Source of the DNA: Heligmosomoides polygyrus polygyrus
Lineage: Eukaryota; Nematoda; Chromadorea; Rhabditida; Heligmosomidae
Reading direction: 5' to 3'
Length of the DNA stretch: 64,000 nucleotides
NCBI GenBank assembly: GCA_947396885.1
Contig: OX377206.1
Span: forward strand, 3,995,634 to 4,059,633
The first letter of the stretch is position 1. Each line of letters begins with the position of its first letter. Both the position numbers and the translations under genes were made by a program. Shown here one piece after another: positions 12,450 to 23,421 of this stretch. The notes beneath the pieces are model-generated. The model saw only the letters and a program-made list of their open reading frames with translations, was not told where the DNA came from and searched no databases.

Positions 12450-13165
12450 ACGTGAAATTCAGTGGCTGGGGCTTCATAGCTATCTCAGTCCATCAATACC
12501 GTCGCTATCGATCCGGGGTGTCGTTTCCCATTCAGGATTCGGACTTCTGGGAAGCGCAGCGGTGATATAGGGCATCACATCAGATGAGGAGGTGCGAAGT
12601 GCCGGACGGGTCATGCCAGCGGCGCGGTGGAAGCACTGGTGGTGCCGGCCGGAGTGGCCTTGAAGTACGACTTGACGCGTTAATTACCCTCCAGTAGCCG
12701 GTGGAATAGCCGCCACCGTATCGGGGGCATTGGCGGGAAGTCTGAGGTCGACTCCGCCCTCGTGAATCGCTGTATAACATGGCCGAGGTGGGTGGACCTC
12801 GACGTCGACCTGATTCTGCTATTCTGTCTATTCGACGACGATGTCTACCGTATTCGCCTGCTATTCGCTAATCGTCCGCTACTGTATTCGTGAAGCGAGG
12901 AGGGCATCTGGCTGGTCATTCCGGTTCGACGGGAGTCATTGTCCTTGTCGGCACTATGACACTGTTGCGAACTGGGATGGTCGTCGTCATCTTTCAGCTC
13001 TCCTGTCTCTACAACGTCGTCAGTGTCGATATTCTGAATCTGAATTCCTAGCAACCATTCCGCGTTCAAGCCACTTGTCTTCACTCCTGTTCGCCAGTCG
13101 TCATTGTCTTTGCGTGTACTATGACACTGTTGCGAATTGGGGTGATTGGCGGGTATTCTAGAACA
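12450..13165 (-). other. Coding-like minus-strand segments, gene not resolved
   Basis: Minus-strand frames stay open in blocks: about 13160-12845 (with the acidic run ELKDDDD and ending LANSRRIR), about 12855-12665 (RHRRRIDRIAESGRRRG to YGGGYSTGYWR, then a GTAATT donor), and 12613-12465 (MTRPALRTSSSDVMPYITAA to DSDGIDGLR and TAG). A 51-bp intron from GTAATT to CACCAG would join the last two in frame. The first block contains an imperfect duplication of SQQCHS..KDND..RTG, 166 bp apart. No family is recognised. It could be the 3' end of an unknown gene or an old pseudogene. Confidence 0.3.
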
Positions 13166-13169
13166 TTCC

Positions 13170-14590
13170 CCACGTATTCTGCCCTCTGTTCAGCTCTTCA
13201 GATGGCATTTCTTTGTTTAATTGAATTACTTGATTATTGATTGCGTATATAAGGGACATTTTCAATGCTTGTTTAAGTGAAGTTGCTTTCCCATATCAAA
13301 AAATGAAGGACATGCCGTTAAATTTTACATTTTGGCTCGGCGAGCACGCGATTTTTAGGGCACTTTGCAATAATCTAATAAAAAATGGTTAATTATCATT
13401 GATGGTCGATTTTTGAATGTGTTTGTTTGATAACTAGTGATTGATTAATATAATTTGTTAATAAGGACTAATAAGGACTCAAAACAGAGGAGTTGAAGTA
13501 CTTACTACTTACTGTACTTGGCGGTCATTCTGGAATTTTTGAAACAGTTTTTTTGTTCGCTTTAAAAGATCGCTTGGAATATTCTTTTAATTTTTATGGT
13601 CAGTTAAAATAATTGATAAATAGTAATTTAGTAAAAATAATTTTAGTGGCATTAATTGCCAGACTAAAGAGTCTGGTAAACCTGTTACGCAACGAAAAGG
13701 GCATTTTTTTCTCTTTTTTTTTCAAGCAATTTTCGTTCTTTGAAACCTACTCGGTAGCATAAGCTCAAGCTCATGATGAAAAGCAACGCCTGTGGAACAG
13801 GATTACAAAGATTGTCAATGACAGCGAGTAAGAAATACTGACTGCTGGGTAGGGTTAAGGCAACGTCTTTAGGAAATTTGATAGTGTTTACGTATTCCGG
13901 AGAAGAAGGTGAAAATAATTCGCTGAAGAGATGACGTTGAAGTCATAGCCTGAATATTGCCTCGTTAGCTGAAAAATTACTATCTGACAAAGGGACGTTT
14001 AATGGGGCATTTTGTTATTCATTTATTTTATGGAGAAAAACATGTAATGTATATTATATTTGCGTCTTGAGTGTCACTCTCAGAAGGACCAAGGAGGTGA
14101 AGGGGGGGGGGGGGGGGGGCTTCAGAGTAAAATCAAATCAAGTTTTCAAAGGTTCTCTAGTATGCTTCCCTCTATCTCCTGCACTGTCCGTAATGCGTTT
14201 TATATGTATCGATTAGCGATATCGTGGAGATGTCGCTTCTCGTTGAATGTTTGCCTTGTTTTTTCCCCTTCTCGATTGATGATGATTCGTCGGAGGAATG
14301 GATAGAATTCATTGCTAAGAGGTAAAACCATTTTCCATAACAGCGCTTGGCATTGCGTATAGAATTATTCGTGTAAAAAATGGCTTACTCAGGAGGCTTA
14401 AATGAGATTTTTTAAGTGTCTACTCTGTAAAAGCCGAGATTTTAAGGTGATAAAACTCAGAGAAATCTTCCACCCACTGTTTCAGAAAAGTGCGAAAAAT
14501 TAGGCATAACTTTTAAGGTACTGCTATTATATTTCCACTGATGTAACACTTTTTATGGGAATCGATTAGCGTTTTGTTGCATAGTATCGC
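13170..14590. other. Gene-free; contains an 18-G run
   Basis: AT-rich sequence. A G18 homopolymer lies at 14102-14119. Confidence 0.45.
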
Positions 14591-14930
14591 AACAGAACTC
14601 GGCCTAATCATACACTGTCTCAGCAGCATGTGGTGTGTGTGTGTGTGTCTGCTTGTGTGCAGCGCGAATGAAATGTGACATTGAAATGAAAAATCGATAT
14701 TTCGCGGTCATCTCCCGATGAATATCGTCGTCATGATGGCGCGGCAAAATCGTCGACGTGGGCGAGGTTCGAATTTGCGTTTGCTCAGGCACCGACCGAG
14801 GTTTGCGGACGTGACTCGGTCGGCGGAAACTCGGAATGCGGGGCTATTCAGCGGTCGTTTCCACGGCGAGAACGAGAGTCGTTTATACCCAAGGATTTAG
14901 CGGGAGGAAGGAAACAGAAGGCGATAAGGA

Positions 14931-15031
14931 TCAGTGCAGGACTTTGGTTCGTCGTCGATTGAAGGCCACGACGAAATTTCGCAGTTCGCGTTTCACCGAC
15001 GGCGACACCGGTATCCTCTCCTCGTCGCGGT
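14931..15031 (-). CDS. Orphan terminal exon, unknown protein
   Basis: On the minus strand a CGTTTCAG acceptor is followed by 101 bp (phase: 2 nt, then 33 codons including the last sense codon and a TGA stop). It reads RDEERIPVSPSVKRELRNFV and then AFNRRRTKVLH. Base composition is much more coding-like than the flanks. The SPSVKRELR block resembles the SPDAKRTLR block of the exon at 17996-18152, so this may be a terminal exon of a paralogue or an alternative end of that gene. No matching upstream exon was identified. Confidence 0.4.
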
Positions 15032-15436
15032 CTGAAACGAAATCGCATTAGAGATGACGTTTTCAGAAATGTGAAGAAGTTGGGTTGGATGAGACTAATT
15101 AATTCAGAAACAAGAATTTGAGAAGCTTCGTAGAAAGGAAAATGAGAAACAAATTTTGTAACGAAACATCAGGTAAAAATATAAAAACAGGCAAAAATAT
15201 CAGATAAAAATAGGTAAAAAACCGCTTTGTAGGGAATCTTTAAACACACAGAACACGATTCGATTCTCAACCGTTTTGAATTAAACTGAGAGACGTATCA
15301 CCAGTCCCTCTGCAATAAAAGAAATGGGAAACGAGTCTTGAAAATCTACCCTGGGTGAAAAAATGACTGTGGGAAAGCGAAAGTTGTTGGAAAACGGCCA
15401 AAAACCTAATCGTTTTACGAGGCCTCCCAAATATTA

Positions 15437-15710
15437 GGTTGTCCCATAAGTCCTTGCAGTTTTTTTTCAACGATTCACTGCAGATTCCGCCGGCGGAGAG
15501 AACAAGTGCGCAAATGGCTACTTTTTCACTTTTCACTTTTCACTTCAACGACCTAAAAATTGACAAAATCCATGATGAAAAAAGAAATGCGATACGTGCT
15601 CTGATAGAGCAAATCATTCTCTTTCGAAAGCTATGCAGCTCTATGCAAGAGACTGCCGGCGGAATCTGCAGTGAATCGTTGAAAAAACTGCAAGGACTTA
15701 TGGGACAACC
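15437..15710. mobile_element. Mariner-type MITE with long near-perfect TIRs
   Basis: TA dinucleotides flank inverted repeats starting GGTTGTCCCATAAGTCCTTG and extending about 55 bp to GATTCCGCCGGCGG, mirrored at the right end. Length is 274 bp. The interior encodes at most a short stretch (KIDKIHDEKRNAIRALIEQ) that may be a scrap of a transposase N-terminus. Non-autonomous. Confidence 0.8.
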
Positions 15711-16758
15711 TAATATTTGATAATATTTGATATCCCAGTGAAACTATGGAGCTTCTAGATAATTAAAGTCGTTTTTCATATTTTTTCAAAGGGAATATTA
15801 GCAACAAATGTTAATCAATACAGTGACCTTTTTGTTGGATGGCCTTTTGTCATATTTCGGTAAGTTTAAAAATTCCACGTTCGAAGAAGTCTTGGTTTTC
15901 AGAAGCGAAGAAGTGGTGTAAACTGGGATAAATTTCACGTAATGTCTTCCGAGCTTGCTTACACGGCATTTTTGCCCTTTCGGAAGTAAAAAATACTATA
16001 TGCCAGTAATGCTCTCTGTCTGATTTTTCATGTTGAACATTTTACCAAATTGTTTGCACTAATGAAGCCCAGTTGTTGAGCCAAGATAGTCTAAAGTCTA
16101 ATCTTTTAAATAGTTTATAATAATATGAGCCACACAATCACTACTACATAAGAATATCCAGTTCGTGCCGTCTATGAGAAAAAAACGACATTAATTATCA
16201 CACAACCCAATTTTTCTCTGTTGGAAGCACCACTGTTAAACCTGCCCCTAGCCAATTGGATTTACAATTTAGAATTGGAAAAGGCGGGTTTTTTTACAAG
16301 TCGATGATGCCGAATACCAGATTTTTCATTGTTGAGCAAAAAAGTGGAAAATCGATAAATAGGCAGAAATCCTGACAGCAAAGAGAAACTTACTACGCCT
16401 AATCACTAAGTCATTGATGAGTTTCCTACGAAGTTATATAACCTATTCAAAGCTCTTTCCACATAAAACGCATCGCTTTTAGTGAATGCTTTCATGACCT
16501 ACGTATGATCGATACCTACGAGTGCGAAACATCTGCGTGCAACCCATACAAACTCTCGCGCTCAGTAGATTGAAAGAATGCAAAATAGTTACACGCAGAA
16601 GTTTTAAGTTTTATTTTTGAGGTGTAAGGGTGTAATTGCTCTCTAATTCAGAAGAGTAATCTAAAAAATGAGCTCCTTCATCTGGACTTTCTGCCTCACT
16701 GATGAGACAAGTGACCAACATAGTAGTGGTACCTAAAATTTTAAATAAAATGAACGTT
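15711..16758. other. AT-rich, gene-free
   Basis: No recognisable features. Confidence 0.45.
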
Positions 16759-17047
16759 AAAGGATAAAAGACTGCGTTAAACATTCCTTTTGGGATCCGC
16801 CACGTATTCTAGTTCCACAAAATGTCCAGGAGACAATTTGAATGCGTATTCGGTCTATTCAATAGCTCGAGCTGGCCAGTCGATAGTCAGGTCAGTGTCT
16901 TATCCCTCCCAGACAGGTCTGGTACCGATTCTCCAACCGCGAAAGAATGGAAAACTTGGTGGGCCTGAGCGGGGAATCCGAACCAAGAACCTGGTATCGG
17001 GTATACGCGATAGTCAGCACCTCCTCCGACTACGCTATCACACGGCC
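16759..17047 (-). mobile_element. SINE-1 copy, near full length
   Basis: Tail AAAGGATAAAAGACTGCG at left, then the conserved 3' body, and the head read on the minus strand as TAGTCGGAGGAGGTGC at right. Moderately diverged. Confidence 0.85.
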
Positions 17048-17845
17048 GTGTTATAAATATCAATAACTATGGCAGATCTCTTTAACCAAATTGATCAATA
17101 ATTGATCTATCATTATCAGGTGTTATGGAACTACCGGTAACTGAACCATCTGAGCGGTTCTCTAAAAACTGTTTTTAAAAATCTCATATTCTATAATTTT
17201 TTTTGCAAATACTTTCCTATTGTGCTCTTCATCTCCTGTACTAGACAAAGTGCTTCAGGTGTTCTGATGGTATATTTAACCATTTTGAACAAAAATAAGT
17301 GGCAATAACGGTTGCTACATCATTTTTGTTCGAGGACGGCATAAAACAAAAATAGGCATGAACGATAGAAGCAAATCTAGACGGAGAACGAATGAACAAT
17401 AAAAGGAGGTGGCAGAAATTAAGAAATAATTTTAAAAAACAATTCTTTGAGAAAAGTGTGCGAATTGGTGCTAGCAAATAATTGGTCACTCTGTCATATC
17501 TTAAAATGATTTTCAATTCTTCAAAAAATCGATATTTGTTTAGTTTCAACAGCTTCCTAAAAATCGATGGAGTAAAAGCCTTTGCTTATTTGTTATAAAC
17601 ATAAAAAATATAAAGATGGGGATCTTTGTGATGTTTTAGAGCAAGAGTGGAGCAGTGTGGATGGCTAGTCGCCGGTGGCGCTTTCTACTACAGCCCCGCT
17701 ATTGATTGACTATTCAAAGTGCGCCGTGCGCTCAACTTCTTCTACAAATACTGCAGATGCTTGATGACGTGGCACAAGTACAAAAAATAGACTAGGCGTG
17801 AAGCAACTGCAGAGAAAATTGGGGCATATCCCCTTTTAAGAATCT

Positions 17846-20564
17846 CTAGGCCGTACCGTGTGAATCGTGCTGATGGATGAGGTGTATGTAGTAGTGATGG
17901 TGCATAGCTTTCGAATCTTGTGGTGCTTCCGGTTGCAAATCTAACAGTGTTTCGCGTTAGTTTATGGATTAGAGAAAAATCAATAAAAACCATACATCGA
18001 TTGCTGATTCGTCGTAGCGTCCTCTTCGCGTCGGGGCTCAGTCGTCGCAGTTCATGCTCGCGAGCCTTCAGTACGTAGCGTCGTTTCGTCGCCCAACGAT
18101 TGTACTCCTCGAGCTGCTTACCGGTGAGCAGCGAAACGGCCAGCGTTTGGATCTGAAATGGGGTTTGAGGTCGTGGATTCAGATGGCTGAAGAAAAACTA
18201 GAGAAACGCTGAAGAAATAGTGTCTAAACATCAAGTGTGATCCAGAGTCACAGCTTTGGCCCATTACCACCAATCACTTTTGGCTTCTAGTGTGTGGTTG
18301 CGCAGCCGGCTGTCGTCCGCACCCCTGAATCGGGTTCTTGGTTCGGGTCCCCCCTCAGGCCAACCAAGCCTTTCATCCCTCCAGACTCAACGAATTAGTT
18401 CCAAACATGTCTGGGAAAGATAACGCACTGCTTTGTTCATCAATTGGCTACCACAAGTTATTCTGTAGGCCAAATACACGTTCAAAATACCTTCACGACA
18501 TCCGTAGAAGCAGGATGCGTGGCGCATCTCAAAAGGAACATTGTAACCCCTATTTCATCCCTTTTTCACTAGCAACGTGCTGAGTAGCGCTTTGTTCTTG
18601 TTACTGCCTGCTGACATTCGGGAATGGGTTTTAGGAAGACTTTAGGAAGGATCTTAGGAGGGCTATGGAGCAGTTCGTATCCTTTTTCTCACCCAGCATT
18701 CGAGATACCTCCAAGGTAACCCGCAGAAGTAGAATGCGTGGCGCATCCTACAAAAGGGTTGATTAACGCCGTCGTTTATCCCTTTATCCTTTATTTGTTG
18801 TTTGCTATAATCCAAGGATATTTGGTAAACATCCATTCTATAGATAGATATTCTGAATAAAACTTCAGCCTTGTAGGACGATTAACCACGCCTGTAGCAG
18901 AAGGAGAGTAGTCGTCAGATGTGTTGTTTGCGATGCAAATACGTACTCTAAATGTTTTAAATGCCTTAAAATCTAGCATTAGCAATGGCAATAACAAGAT
19001 GAAAAAGCGTGCAACGTAACTGATTCATACTGTAAACGATAGTCAAGGAAGAGTGGTAAGTACGGGTCGAAAATAGTTTTAACAAAGAGCGCAATCGATG
19101 TACACTGTTGGCGTAGTGAGGATTTGCAATGTGATGTTTCGTCCGTAATTGCACAGTTATGTACGTGTTGTTCATCAGTTGGTTAAACCTTCTACAGGAG
19201 CGCCAAAATTTGCTGTAATGCTAATTATATACGACGACGGAAGGCACTAGTCGTAAATGTGGCATACATGAGGAGCGGATACACAGCAGATCAATAAAGC
19301 TGCATCCAGCAGGCATTCCACACAGACGACGTCGTGGTTGGCCGGCCGGTGTTCGGTCAGCGCTCTGATTGGCTGTGATTGGCTTAAGCTCTTACCACCG
19401 TCTCACGTAGACCACATTACCGACTAGTGTCCAATGGAGGAAAAAGAAATGTTGTCGCGAGTCGCTCATCCGGGATGCGCCACGTATTCGCACATGTGAT
19501 CCATGGATGCATTCTGAATGCGAATCTGCTTCATTACATCACTTTCAGTTACTGCCTTATGCACGAGTTGAGGCCTAAACGATAAAGGATAACGGTCTCT
19601 TTTGGGATGCGCCACGCATTCTATTTCTACGGTATGTCGTGGAGACGATTTGAATGCGTATTTGGCTATCATTGGCTTGCGATGGCCGGCCAAAAAAGTC
19701 AGCGCATTATCCTTACCAGACAAGTCTGGTACAAATTCACCGACCCCGGGGAGACGTAAGGCTTGGTTGGCCTGGGCAGAAGATCAGAACCAGGAACCTG
19801 GTTTCGGGTGCACGCTACAGCCGCCACCTTCTCCGACTGCGCTACAAACGCCGTAGTCTAAGTCTTATTCTTCCAAATGTCAGACACGCTGTGGCCATGA
19901 TTCTAACATAAAACCAACAAGTGTTTCCTACAAGACCAGTGTCGGAGGGCCGTAGCGACAGCGCCAAGCGTGGATTTCTATCCTATTCCCATTCCACGGT
20001 GCTGGTCGGCAAAGTGACCTGCAGCAAGAGGCGGGACCGCGCCAGCCAATCAATGCACCGATCGCACGTCCTTCATCTGGGGCCGTATGCTCGTGCTCCC
20101 CCGTTGGGGGAGAATCAATCAATACCAGCATATCTCATCACACCCCGATCCCCCATCGGGGGAGACTCGGGGTAGGCGAGCATACGGCCCCTGGGAGAGA
20201 CCCCGTTCGATGCGGCCAGAGATAACGCGCATAGACAGGACGTCTGAGCCAGCAACGACCGTCAGCTTTCATACTGGAGGCATCCAAGCCACCCGTGTCA
20301 AAATTGCCCACAATCCGGAATTCCATACCTTACTGAGCCGCCTTTTTTTAGTGAAGTGCTCTTGCCTTCCCATGCTGGCCACATTGGCGACTAGTAGCTC
20401 AAAAGAGAGAACGAACTCACTTTGAGGGTTCGGAGGGCTTCGCTGGGAATGTCCTCATCGTTCCAGACCTTCTCGAATTTTCGACGAACTTCCGGCGGTA
20501 CTGAATGAAGAAAAGTGGCGTGACGGTTGTTGAAACGCTTCGTCGCTATATCGTCGATGGTGGC
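17846..20564 (-). CDS. Probable DUF148/SXP-RAL-2-like secreted protein gene, 3' exons
   Basis: Three exons are spliced in frame: 20564-20421 (48 codons, TTCCAG acceptor, GTGAGT donor), 18152-17996 (TTTCAG acceptor, GTATGG donor) and 17940-17846 (TTAG acceptor, TAG stop). The last intron is only 55 bp. The protein reads ATFLHSVPPEVRRKFEKVW, then EEYNRWATKRRYVLKAREHE, then RRLSPDAKRTLRRISNRYLQ, and ends in a His-rich tail with HHHYYIHLIHQHDS. The F-L-x-x-V/L-P-P-E-x-x-x-x-F pattern, the charged helix and the LSPDAKxxL block recall the nematode DUF148 (SXP/RAL-2, ANIS5-like) family; the assignment is by eye. Most likely continuous with the exons at 28474-28928. The 2.3-kb intron holds three SINE-1 copies and two MITEs. 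Confidence 0.65.
18289..18568 (+). mobile_element. SINE-1 copy
   Basis: Starts GTGTGGTTGCGCAGCCGGC, with a short deletion after the A box. It keeps GGTTCTTGGTTCGGGTCCC (B box) and ends in the GCGTGGCGCATCTC 3' body. It lies in the intron between the exons at 18152 and 20421. Confidence 0.8.
18716..18797 (+). mobile_element. SINE-1, 3' end only
   Basis: Begins at AACCCGCAGAAGTAGAATGC and ends in TTTATCCCTTTATCCTTTAT, the reverse-complement tail repeat. Truncated at its 5' side. Confidence 0.75.
19243..19432. mobile_element. MITE family D, copy 1
   Basis: Ends GGCACTAGTCGTAAATGTGG and CCACATTACCGACTAGTGTCC. The interior contains TGATTGGCTGTGATTGGC. Confidence 0.75.
19581..19852 (-). mobile_element. 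SINE-1 copy, near full length
   Basis: Tail GATAAAGGATAACGG at left and the A-box region (TGTAGCGCAGTCGGAG on the minus strand) at right. A short separate scrap (GGATGCGCCACGTATTC) precedes it at about 19474. Confidence 0.85.
19917..20405. mobile_element. MITE family E region with an inserted small hairpin element
   Basis: The first 160 bp (CCAGTGTCGGAGGGCCGTAG to GCGCCAGCCAATCAATG) recur inverted at about 36740-36905. At 20079-20191 a 113-bp palindrome with ends GGGGCCGTATGCTCG and CGAGCATACGGCCCC has been inserted. The right end (GGCCACATTGGCGACTAGTAG) resembles family D ends. Confidence 0.6.
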
Positions 20565-20926
20565 CTGGAAGAAGCCGCTTTTTAACACAACAGTTCCAGT
20601 GAATAAGGTTTTGTGACTTCACGCTATCTAATGGATTCATCTGTCTTAAATTTAATAAATTATAGGATCCGAACGACCTCGTCAAATCGTATGTAAGACG
20701 ATGGCTTCTTCTGTAGCATCTCAATCTCACTTCCGATTAGCAGAGGAAACTGCGTCGTTGTTGGCAACTAAAGATGGTGATTTTCTCTTAAAGTTGCGAG
20801 AAAAACAAGAGTTTTCTCACAGGAAGATCTTCGTCTATGTATTCAGCGGGCGTAGTTGCTGCCGGAACGACTGACCGACGAACGCTGTTGTTTTCCCTAG
20901 TGTCTGAAATCGTCATTAACTTTTGA

Positions 20927-21110
20927 GGCACTAGTCGTTAATGTGGCCTACATGGGGAGGCGGGGACTGGCAAGCCGACTACTAGTAATTATAGAGCACC
21001 GATCGAAAATGCGCCAGCCAATCAGAGCGTCTGAGTGACCCACCCATTTGGTGCGGCCTGATTGGTCCGCTGCGCTTTGCCTTCCATGCGGCCATATTAG
21101 CTGCTAGTAT
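20927..21110. mobile_element. MITE family D, copy 2
   Basis: Left end GGCACTAGTCGTTAATGTGG, core GCGCCAGCCAATCAGAGC with CTGATTGGT opposite, right end GGCCATATTAGCTGCTAGTA. Confidence 0.75.
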
Positions 21111-21302
21111 GTGTCATGGTACTGGCTGCTAGTTGGGTATTTTTTTTTTCATTTCAGTAGTAACGGTGGCTACTCCAGAGGCCACTTTTGCTGGTCTTTT
21201 CAGGCAATATTCTACGAGCAGCTTAGATAGCTTATAAAAATAAATCTTTTACTGTACCGATGAGATCGTTAGCTTATTCAAGTGGTTCTCGGCAGCGCGA
21301 TA

Positions 21303-21503
21303 GGAGGTACACCCGCCCCCTGCTGGGGGCGTGGCATCAGGAGGTACAGCAGCTGTTCTGTGGGCTAGAAACTGTTGTTTTTCGTACCAAAGGTTTCTTA
21401 AGGCAGCCGTTAGACTCTCGGTGAAACCTAGGGGGTTGGGGGTGGGTGAGAGGAAGATCGCAAGCCCCCCCCCCCCCCCCAGCAGGGGGCGGGTGTACCT
21501 CCT
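21303..21503. mobile_element. Fold-back element with about 28-bp TIRs and a C16 run
   Basis: GGAGGTACACCCGCCCCCTG at the left is mirrored by CAGGGGGCGGGTGTACCTCC at the right. A C16 homopolymer (21465-21480) lies just inside the right end. Confidence 0.7.
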
Positions 21504-21785
21504 GACCGTCCCCCGTGGTTCTCCAACAGCTACTATGAAATGAAAACGGAAAAGACTTGCGATATGAAATCCAAAGGTGATTCAGCCATTCATAAAATTT
21601 CAGCATAAGAAAAGAATACCTACGAAAGCGATCCAAAGTAAAAAAAAAAAACTTGGACCCGACCCGAAAGTATAATCGGCCTCGTGATTGCTTTTCTAAT
21701 CGAAATTCTAATTTTCTAATTTTTGTAGATTCATTCAGCTGCGTTTCGGAATGACTAATGCCTGCAACCACCATGAAAATTTGTG

Positions 21786-21953
21786 TGGTACAAGTCGTTA
21801 CTGTGGCCTACATGGGAAAGCGGGACCGTCCTAGGCAATCAGACGCCGACCATGCATGCACCTGCGAATCCAGCACCAGCAGCGGACGCGCCCGCTACGC
21901 AGCAGCACGACACGGCCTGAATTGTCTCATGTAGGCCACATTAACGACATGTC
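21786..21953. mobile_element. MITE family D, copy 3
   Basis: Left end ACAAGTCGTTACTGTGGCCT and right end TAGGCCACATTAACGACATG. The CCAAT core is degraded to GGCAATCAGAC. Confidence 0.7.
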
Positions 21954-22186
21954 CCGTTGGTAATGGCAACTGAACTAAGAAATGGGACTTCTGGCGGAAT
22001 CGCTAGCGATTGCGCAGTCGATAGGAAGCGGCAATCTCATGCGAGTCACGGATCGATCCGAGGATTCAGTCGACCCATGAAGATGCGCCGCCAGGACAAC
22101 AGTTCCTTCCTGATCTACCGGCTCAGAGAATTGAGAGCAAAGACTAACATGGGGAGGGACGCTTTCACTAGAATGATGTATGAGAG

Positions 22187-22330
22187 ATAGACTACTGATT
22201 TGTCCATCGACTGGTCAGCGAAATTTATTGGGTGCGCATTCAAGTTGGCTTCACGTGACCCCGCAAAAGTGGAATGCATGGCGCATCCCTCAAAGAATTG
22301 GTTAGCACTTGATCTTTCCTCTTTATCCCT
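22187..22330 (+). mobile_element. SINE-1, 3' half
   Basis: TTGTCCATCGACTGGTCAGC through GGAATGCATGGCGCATCCC and a TTTATCCC tail. Confidence 0.7.
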
Positions 22331-22428
22331 AATAGTTAGGCTTAGAAAGGTGAAAATACATGACATATAGAAGAGGTGCGGCAGAATCATGTTACAGATG
22401 TTTGAGAATACTATTGAAAACAACGGGC

Positions 22429-22674
22429 GAGTGGTAGCGCAGTGAGAAGAGACGCCAGATGCAGCGTGCGCCCTAACTCGAGGCTTCCGGTTCGGTTCTG
22501 GCGCAGGTTAACCTAGCCTTCCATCCTTTCGGGTCGATGATCTGAAGGGCAAAACACCGACATGTATAGGCTAGTTATTTTATAGGTTAAGTCACATTGA
22601 TTCCATGATATCACGTAGATGTGGAATGCGTGGCGCATCTGGCGCGGAGCTGATTGCCGCGGTCCTTCATTCCT
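22429..22674 (+). mobile_element. SINE-1 copy, internally shortened
   Basis: Head GAGTGGTAGCGCAGTGAGAA (A box) and CGGTTCGGTTCTGGCG (B box), then the usual body to GGAATGCGTGGCGCATCTGG. Confidence 0.8.
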
Positions 22675-23019
22675 TGGTCGTTTTTGGACAAAATAAGATT
22701 TTTTAATTTTGGAATTAACGAATACTCCAAAGTTGAAATCCAACTTTTTTATTGCTGTTCAGCTCGATTGCTGATTTGAAGCTGATGTAAAGCAGAGTAC
22801 TCAGAATTTTCAAAATCAATCGCAGCGAGTGTTTTTCCCTTGCTGTAGCTGAGTAACGAAAAAGTAAAACGTGCCTTGGGAGTAACGCCTAGATTGCTTT
22901 CAGGGTAACAAAAAGGCTCAGGTTCAAATTCTTTCCGAGTTTACACAACAATATGCCGCATTCCACTAATCGTTTTACCATTGATAACTGGCCAAATCAT
23001 TTTAAAACAACATGCAACT

Positions 23020-23314
23020 GGGCGCGTGAAGCGCAGTCGGAGGAGGCACCGGCTGTCGTCTGCACCCGATACCAGGTTCCTGGTTCGGATTTCCCGCCCA
23101 GCCCAACCAAGCCTTCCATCCCTCCGGGGTCGGTGAATTGGTACCGGACTTGTCTGGGAAGGATAAAGCACTGACTTGTTCATCGGCTGGCCACCGCAAG
23201 TCATTGTATGGCCAAATACGCAATTCAAATCGTCTTCACGACATACCGTAGATGTAGAATGCGGGGCGGATCCCAAAGGGGATTGAATAACGCCGTCCTT
23301 TATCCTTTATCCTT
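23020..23314 (+). mobile_element. SINE-1 copy, one of the best preserved
   Basis: Head GGGCGCGTGAAGCGCAGTCG, B box CCTGGTTCGGATTTCCC, complete body and 3' tail TTTATCCTTTATCCTTCAT. A good reference copy for the family. Confidence 0.88.
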
Positions 23315-23421
23315 CATACGACTATTTTTGATTACCTTCACAGCCTTTGCCAGTAACACTTTGGCTTTCCAACTGCAGATTGCTGGTAGCGCAGTCGGAG
23401 GAGGCGCCGGCTGTCGTGTGC

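Noticed and set aside
21337..21774. 145-codon minus-strand ORF with a poly-Gly run
   Set aside because: It overlaps the fold-back element at 21303-21503. The Gly run is the C16 homopolymer read on the other strand.
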